Of a DNA stretch of 11,975 bases, positions 7,259-11,975 are shown piece by piece (within the stretch, counting starts at the first letter, position 1; each line of letters opens with the position of its first letter). Origin of the DNA: CAZVFX01 sp964626565. GTDB taxonomy: Bacteria; Myxococcota_A; UBA9042; CAIXZC01. The stretch covers positions 1 through 11,975 of the forward strand of contig CAZVFX010000171.1 in NCBI GenBank assembly GCA_964626565.1, written 5' to 3'. A model generated the notes under the pieces. It ran no database searches. It was given only the letters and a program-made list of their open reading frames with translations, and was not told the DNA's origin. The position numbers were made by a program, and so were the translations under genes.

Positions 7259-9571
7259 CAACTTCTCAACAACGGACTGTCCGACGACAGAGCCCTTCCG
7301 GTGAAAAACTGCCGGCTGGCCCATTGGGGCAGCCACTTCGGCCCACACCCCGGCGCCCATCGCACCGTACTCTTCGCCGCTCCACAAGTGCACCCACATG
7401 CCGGCAGGAAAGTAGACGTCCCTGACCGAGTCACACGGGGCTGGTTCCCCACAAGGCTCCAAGACAGGGGCCACCAGCAGTTCACTCCCCAGCAGGAACT
7501 GGTCGTCAACCGTGTGGGCAATGGGGTCATCCGGATAATGCAACAGCAGGTGCCGCACCACCGGATAGCCCTTTTCGGCAGCTTCCGCGAACAGTCCCTC
7601 ACGATAGGAAGCGAGCGCTGCATACACCTGGGTGAACCGGGCGAAATGCTCCATGCTAGCTTCGTCGGAGTAGACCTGGACATTCAAATCCGGCTCGTTG
7701 CCCTCATGGGTGCGCAAAACCGCGGTAAAGGCGTTCATCTCGGTCCAGCGGGCCAGCAGTTCGTGATCCCGATTGCCGCCCAGGCCGTATTTGCCCACCG
7801 AAGTGTAGCCGCCGGTGTCAGAATGATTGAGGGACAGACCTGAAAAACCGCCGTTCAACAGGCCGTGCAACGCGGACCTCAGCCCATCAAATCCGTCCCA
7901 CCCAGTGAGTTGGTCCCCTTCCCACATCAGCAGACTTTGCGACGGAGATCCGGTAAATCCGGAACGGCTGAAAAACAAGGTCTGTCCCAACAGATCGTTC
8001 TCTTCCACCACTTCGCGATTGAGGCGGGCCCACTCCACGGGATAGCGGTTGTGGAAAGCGGCGGCAGGCTCTCCCGATTCGAGTTTTGCATCAAATGGAA
8101 GGGCTTCAGCAAAATCCGCCATCCAGCCGGAGCAACGGGCATTGTCGATCATCTCGTCTCGGATGACCTCCTTCATCCATTCCCGGGCGGCTTGGTTGGT
8201 AAGGTCCAGCAGCGCCACATCAAAAGCGGTCACCGGCAGCATGTACGCCTCGCCCGTCTCATCGCGTACGAAGTGACCGGCAGCCAGCCCTTCCTGAAAC
8301 AGGTTCCGCGCTTCCGGAGCCGCATCGTCCGGCAGATCCCGGAACATCGAATTCACGTAGCACAGAACCTTGATCCCGTCGCCTTCCAGTTGGTCGACCC
8401 ACTCGTGCCACCCCGGATGTTGATCGGTATTCAGGGCCCAGTTCCAAAGAACCTGCTCACCGATAAAAGTCTCGGCGGTGCCGGACCAGGTCTGGTTCCA
8501 GACCGCGGCCAACTCGGCCCCCCGTCCCTGCAGTTTCTCGACGATATCGAGGCTTTGTTCGAGGTCTCGGGCCAGGGCGACAATCGCGCCGCTGTTGACC
8601 CAATCGGGCAACGGCGGCATGCGGCCGGCGAAGTCGGTGAAGCGCTCGATGAGTTCAAGGGGGCTTTCGCCGAATAGGATGCGGCCCGTAGCTTTCCCGG
8701 AATAGACGCTCACCGCGATGCTGTCATCAGCACTGAAATCGAATACCGAATACTCTGTGTTCTCCAGGAACAGCGAGCGGTTGCGGCTGGTGAAGAAGTG
8801 AGGCGCCGGATAGTAGGTGGTATCCTCACTGCCGGAAGAGCCGGGGGACACTGCCTCCATCAACTCACTAACCGGTTCCTGCCCCCGCCCCACCCCTCCT
8901 TCCTGGACCAGGACCGGGATGCGCCGGCCTTTGAGGTTGAGCGTGTCATGAGGGAACTGCTCGCCCAGTCCGTAGACCCTCTCCGACGGCAGAGAAGACG
9001 AGTGCAACGTAACCACGTTGAAAAGCGTGTTGACAAGGTTGACGGAAAACTGCAGATGCCCCTCGGCAGCTTCACAGAAACGCACCTTGAACGCCAGCGA
9101 CTGGCAAACTGCATCAACGTCGGTAAAAGAGCCGGACAACTGTAGGTTGGCCCCGTCGTACGCAATTGCCGCGAATTCTGGGGCCGAGCACGAGGCGGTT
9201 ATGTTATCCTCCACTGAGAACGAACCCTGCTCTTCCTTCACCTGCAGATTGGCCAGGGCCGCAGCCAGTAGCCCGGAGTCTTGAGGCGTGGCGAACACCT
9301 CTTTGTCGAGATCGTCAGTGCGGACCACACGAAGTGCGGCGTTACCGGAAGGATGGACCAGAAACCCGCCAACCTGGAAGCTCGGATTTTCTTCGACGAC
9401 GACCACCGGAGCAGGAAGGGTGGAGAAATCGCATGGAACGACTGTCCGGGATGTCTCGGCGCCCACATCGGGTGCGTCAGCAGGTTCCGCTCCGTTCCCG
9501 GAGTTGCTGCAGCCGGCCCAGATACCCGATAGAACGATCCAAATCACGGCTGTTCTAACGTTTCGGAACAT
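7241..9571 (-). CDS. Secreted GH31 alpha-glycosidase lipoprotein, sulfoquinovosidase-like
   Basis: 776 residues. The ATG at 9569-9571 is chosen over one 25 codons upstream. AAGGAG lies 7 bases before it, it starts a lipoprotein signal (lipobox IWAGC, Cys21), and the longer start would lie upstream of the candidate promoter. An N-terminal beta-sandwich (about 45-310) contains RVYGLGEQFPHDTLNLKGR. The (beta/alpha)8 barrel (about 320-670) holds the GH31 nucleophile Asp486 in GWMADFAE and acid/base Asp553 in MWEGDQ. Their 67-residue spacing equals that recalled for E. coli YihQ (Asp405/Asp472). The C-terminal beta domain has RTHEGN, LLHYPDDP and WVHLWSGEEY, also YihQ-like. GH31 enzymes hydrolyse alpha-glycosides with retention. 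The sulfonate-binding Arg of YihQ is replaced by Gln373, so the substrate may not be sulfoquinovosides. Anchored outside the cytoplasm. Confidence 0.9.
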   Translation of the reverse strand: MFRNVRTAVIWIVLSGIWAGCSNSGNGAEPADAPDVGAETSRTVVPCDFSTLPAPVVVVEENPSFQVGGFLVHPSGNAALRVVRTDDLDKEVFATPQDSGLLAAALANLQVKEEQGSFSVEDNITASCSAPEFAAIAYDGANLQLSGSFTDVDAVCQSLAFKVRFCEAAEGHLQFSVNLVNTLFNVVTLHSSSLPSERVYGLGEQFPHDTLNLKGRRIPVLVQEGGVGRGQEPVSELMEAVSPGSSGSEDTTYYPAPHFFTSRNRSLFLENTEYSVFDFSADDSIAVSVYSGKATGRILFGESPLELIERFTDFAGRMPPLPDWVNSGAIVALARDLEQSLDIVEKLQGRGAELAAVWNQTWSGTAETFIGEQVLWNWALNTDQHPGWHEWVDQLEGDGIKVLCYVNSMFRDLPDDAAPEARNLFQEGLAAGHFVRDETGEAYMLPVTAFDVALLDLTNQAAREWMKEVIRDEMIDNARCSGWMADFAEALPFDAKLESGEPAAAFHNRYPVEWARLNREVVEENDLLGQTLFFSRSGFTGSPSQSLLMWEGDQLTGWDGFDGLRSALHGLLNGGFSGLSLNHSDTGGYTSVGKYGLGGNRDHELLARWTEMNAFTAVLRTHEGNEPDLNVQVYSDEASMEHFARFTQVYAALASYREGLFAEAAEKGYPVVRHLLLHYPDDPIAHTVDDQFLLGSELLVAPVLEPCGEPAPCDSVRDVYFPAGMWVHLWSGEEYGAMGAGVWAEVAAPMGQPAVFHRKGSVVGQSVVEKLQAKGL

Positions 9572-9604
9572 CGATTCGCTCCTTGCCTCCGAACCTCTAC
9601 CCAC

Positions 9605-9633
9605 ATTCAACAACGCCCCCTTGTCGAAGTCAA
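9605..9633 (-). promoter_or_regulatory. Candidate sigma70-like promoter of the GH31 gene
   Basis: On the minus strand TTGACT (9628-9633) and TTGAAT (9605-9610) are 17 bases apart, matching the consensus at 5/6 and 4/6 positions. Transcription would begin near 9598, giving a leader of about 27 bases that contains AAGGAG. This supports the start at 9571. Confidence 0.5.
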
Positions 9634-9671
9634 TGTAAACGGCCACCCGTCACATCCTCCACGAAATGTCC

Positions 9672-9700
9672 TTGCGACCCCACGTCGACCCGAGTATCAT
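9672..9700 (+). promoter_or_regulatory. Candidate sigma70-like promoter of the HAD-like/radical SAM pair
   Basis: TTGCGA (9672-9677) and TATCAT (9695-9700) are 17 bases apart, matching the consensus at 4/6 and 5/6 positions. Transcription would begin near 9707, leaving a leader of about 54 bases before ATG 9761. It diverges from the GH31 promoter about 40 bases away. Confidence 0.5.
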
Positions 9701-9760
9701 CAAATCCCGCGAGGAGAAGGCCCCTCGGCATTCGAAAGCACGAGCAAACGAGGTTCCGCC

Positions 9761-10522
9761 ATGGGCTACAAAGTGATCATCTCCAGTTGGAAATGGGGAC
9801 TGCTTAGCGACGAAACGGAGGAGTTGGTCGGCCGGCCCATGGCGCGGGCGGTACGCGAGCAGGCGAAGAGGGACGTGAAAGCCGGGAAGTGGTGGCGTAT
9901 CTTTGTCCTGCCCTGGATGATACTCGCTTTCATCCGGCAGCGCATCGTCTATCTGCGATGGCGCAAAGGCAAGAGCACCATGCGCAAGTTTTTCGAACTG
10001 TTCTATCGGGTAATCCTGGCCCGCGAAAGGGCGGCCCCCATCTGGGAGAAACTGGCTGCGAGTGCGGAGGAGGCGGTGAACCGCCTGGACCACGAAATGA
10101 TCGAGATTCTCAAGGAGGTGCGGGCCGACGGCAAGTCCGTCGCTTTGCTTTCGGTGGGGCTCGACTTCTACATCAACCACGCCTTGAAGGCGGCCGGCCT
10201 CACCGACACCTTCGATCCCGTCGTGGCCAACAGCCTTCACGAAACCGACGGTCAGATATCCGGCATCTCCCTGGATGTCTACGCTCAGAAGCCAAAGTAC
10301 ATCCGGGAGCAGTTCATCGACCGCATGGGCGTTTCAGCCGAAGAGATCATCTACTTCGGCGGCTCGGAACAAGACCACGGGGTGGCGGAGATGCTGCCTC
10401 CCGGCAACTTCATCGTCTCACGGCACGTACCCGACGAGTTCAAGGAACAATTCGTCTCCAAATACCAGGCTTTTGCACCATCCAGCGCCGAGGAATTGCG
10501 TGACTATCTCCAGCAACGCTAG
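9761..10522 (+). CDS. HAD-superfamily-like protein with degenerate catalytic motifs
   Basis: 253 residues. The ATG has a weak GAGG 7 bases upstream. The layout follows HAD phosphatases with a helical cap. A first strand (YKVIISSW, 3-10) stands where DxDxT is expected. A helical insert follows (about 16-118), including a hydrophobic stretch WWRIFVLPWMILAFI (44-58) that may touch the membrane. Motif II is LLSVGLDFYINHAL (Ser131), then KPKYI (177-181), and motif IV-like YFGGSEQDHGVAEM (198-211). Both motif I aspartates are absent (SSW instead of DxD) and the first Asp of motif IV is Gly201; Asp205 remains. A phosphoryl-transfer activity is therefore unlikely, and it may bind a phosphorylated ligand or a partner. 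The fold assignment is by motif layout and is moderately sure. It is followed after 39 bases by the radical SAM gene, on which its role may depend. Confidence 0.75.
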   Translation: MGYKVIISSWKWGLLSDETEELVGRPMARAVREQAKRDVKAGKWWRIFVLPWMILAFIRQRIVYLRWRKGKSTMRKFFELFYRVILARERAAPIWEKLAASAEEAVNRLDHEMIEILKEVRADGKSVALLSVGLDFYINHALKAAGLTDTFDPVVANSLHETDGQISGISLDVYAQKPKYIREQFIDRMGVSAEEIIYFGGSEQDHGVAEMLPPGNFIVSRHVPDEFKEQFVSKYQAFAPSSAEELRDYLQQR

Positions 10523-10561
10523 ACCCATGTCTTTCGCGACGCCCCCCCGGGAGACTGCACT

Positions 10562-11932
10562 ATGCACCTGATCAGAACCCGCTTCCGTATGGGCCCTAAC
10601 TCCAAGGCGCTCAGCGGTCCCATCGGCAAGTTGTTGCGCAAAGCGGTGACCCAACCCCGGCTCAAGGAGTTTCGAACCGCTCTGAATGCGGAACCCACTC
10701 CCGGCCGGCGGGTGGTCTATATGCACATCCCGTTTTGCTCCGCGCGCTGCCCCTACTGCCCGTTTCACGTCGGGATGATCGGCCCCCAGATGGGGCCCTT
10801 TGTGGATGCAACACTGCGCCTCATCGAGACCCTGGGTGAAAAACCGTTCGTCAAGGGTGCGCCGTTTGACACATTCTACTTCGGCGGCGGGAGCCCCACC
10901 GCACTTCCCCTGGGTGAACTCGAACGGCTGATCAAGGCCACGTTGAAGGTCTTTCGCCCCATCGATTCCCATGAATTCACGGTTGAAAGCACCATCCGGG
11001 ACCTCGACGGAGACAAGCTCAAGATGATGCGGGACAACGGCGTGACCAGAGTCAGCGTCGGCGTGCAGTCCTTCAACACCCAGATCAGACGAAATCTGGG
11101 CCGCGTATGCGATCGGGATACTAACCTCAAGGCTCTCGAACTGCTGCAGCGTTCCGGCTTGCGCACCGCCATCGACCTCATGTACGGCATCCCCGGGCAG
11201 ACCATCGAAGACACTGTGGAAGACATCCGACACGCCTGCCAGTTGGGACTCGACAACGTCTCGCACTTCCGGCTCAAGGTGTTCGGCGGTACTGCTCTTG
11301 CGGATGGGGTGAAGTCAGGCACTTTTGTGCAGGAGAGCCTGGAAGCAATGGGAGAGATGCAACTGGCGGGAATCGACGCGGCCAAATCCAGGGGCTACCA
11401 TCACTGGCACGTTACCGATTTCGGGAGCACAGCCAAGGAGCGCTGCGCCTACACCGCCGTCCCTCTCGCCCCCCGGGACATGATTGCGTTAGGGGCTGCC
11501 GGGTGCGGGTTTCTGAACCTCCTGAAGTTCCGCACCGAGGCCGATGTGGATTCGTTCATGAAACGGTGCAACGACGGAGGCTACCCGCTGTTCGGAATGC
11601 TGAAGGACAAGATGGAGCGCTACTACATCCGAAAGGTGCGTGGCCAGTTGGAAGTGGGGGAGTTGGATCTGGACCTCGTGGGCCAGCTTTTCGACGTAGA
11701 CGCCAGGGCACTCCACGCTGAGCAACTGGATATGCTGGCCGAGAAAGGCTGGGTGACGGTAGATGGTCCCCTGGTAAGATTCACCCCCACGGGAATGGTC
11801 CACGCCGATGAAGTACGGGAGAGCCTGAAAGCACCCAAACGATCGATCCGCATCAAATTTGAGGACTTTGCCGCCAAGTGGACCTGGGATCAGGTTGCAG
11901 CCGACATGAAGCCCAGGGTTCCAAGAGGCTAG
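10562..11932 (+). CDS. Radical SAM protein of the HemN/HemW/HutW-ChuW type
   Basis: 456 residues, with GGGAGA 7 bases before the ATG. The Fe-S cluster motif CSARCPYC (Cys59, Cys63, Cys66) fits CxxxCxxC of radical SAM enzymes. It is followed by Pro-Phe, so the fourth Cys of HemN is missing. Further family motifs: YFGGGSPTALP (106-116), FTVEST (139-144), SVGVQSFNTQIRRNLGR (165-181) and DLMYGIPGQT (205-214). The mid-part SFNTQIRR, the TAKERC motif and a Gly-rich GAAGCGF segment resemble the anaerobic heme-degrading ChuW/HutW enzymes more than HemN. The C-terminus (about 365-430) is a winged-helix HemN_C-type domain. Radical SAM enzymes split S-adenosylmethionine to a 5'-deoxyadenosyl radical. 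A tetrapyrrole substrate is plausible but not shown, because no heme transport genes are visible here. Cytoplasmic; probably one operon with the HAD-like gene. Confidence 0.9.
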   Translation: MHLIRTRFRMGPNSKALSGPIGKLLRKAVTQPRLKEFRTALNAEPTPGRRVVYMHIPFCSARCPYCPFHVGMIGPQMGPFVDATLRLIETLGEKPFVKGAPFDTFYFGGGSPTALPLGELERLIKATLKVFRPIDSHEFTVESTIRDLDGDKLKMMRDNGVTRVSVGVQSFNTQIRRNLGRVCDRDTNLKALELLQRSGLRTAIDLMYGIPGQTIEDTVEDIRHACQLGLDNVSHFRLKVFGGTALADGVKSGTFVQESLEAMGEMQLAGIDAAKSRGYHHWHVTDFGSTAKERCAYTAVPLAPRDMIALGAAGCGFLNLLKFRTEADVDSFMKRCNDGGYPLFGMLKDKMERYYIRKVRGQLEVGELDLDLVGQLFDVDARALHAEQLDMLAEKGWVTVDGPLVRFTPTGMVHADEVRESLKAPKRSIRIKFEDFAAKWTWDQVAADMKPRVPRG

Positions 11933-11975
11933 ACTCCGTTAGCCAAAAACATCTTGAAAGGCCCTCCGTTCTAGT

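Noticed and set aside
7165..7683. N-terminal extension of the small lipoprotein to an ATG at 7683
   Set aside because: It would overlap the GH31 gene by over 400 bases in another frame, and it buries the lipoprotein signal and the GGAGG before 7164.

Overview
The window looks like a chromosomal segment of a GC-rich Gram-negative bacterium, most likely a myxobacterial or deltaproteobacterial lineage (Myxococcota, Bradymonadales or similar). The reasons are: three lipoproteins with clear lipoboxes; a large secreted protein full of disulfide-rich repeats of the CGPDGCGGSCG and FCNGxExCDPAAGC kinds; a Ser/Thr kinase with an N-terminal zinc ribbon and a single membrane helix; and a TPR-PEGA protein. 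This placement is inference from domain style, not from a marker gene.

There are seven genes in two divergent groups. On the minus strand, from right to left: a secreted GH31 glycosidase lipoprotein (7241-9571); a small cysteine-rich lipoprotein with a HEAT-like C-terminus (6289-7164); a transmembrane Ser/Thr kinase (4147-6155); a TPR/PEGA protein with two C-terminal hydrophobic helices (3141-4136); and a very large lipoprotein with Cys-rich repeats and two sulfatase-modifying-factor (FGE) domains, cut by the left edge (1-3128). On the plus strand: a degenerate HAD-like protein (9761-10522) followed by a radical SAM protein of the HemN/HemW/HutW-ChuW kind (10562-11932). The 189-bp divergent intergenic region holds one good sigma70-like promoter candidate for each direction.

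The kinase, TPR-PEGA and FGE-lipoprotein genes are separated by only 10 and 12 bases. In both junctions the stop codon of one gene overlaps the Shine-Dalgarno sequence of the next, so they should be made together. The kinase carries a long KPKEVT hexapeptide array outside its membrane helix. I infer an envelope-spanning signalling module: cytoplasmic kinase, periplasmic arm, periplasmic/inner-membrane adaptor and surface lipoprotein sensor. A promoter candidate and a pair of 14-bp direct repeats 21 bp apart lie in front of the kinase.

Positions 4330-4429 are exactly 100 Ns inside the kinase repeat array, the usual placeholder for a gap of unknown size. The reading frame does not carry across 100 bases, but it is intact on both sides if the gap length is 2 modulo 3. 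No RNA genes, CRISPR arrays, transposons or rho-independent terminators with a T-run were seen. The remaining stretches without genes are all under 200 bases.
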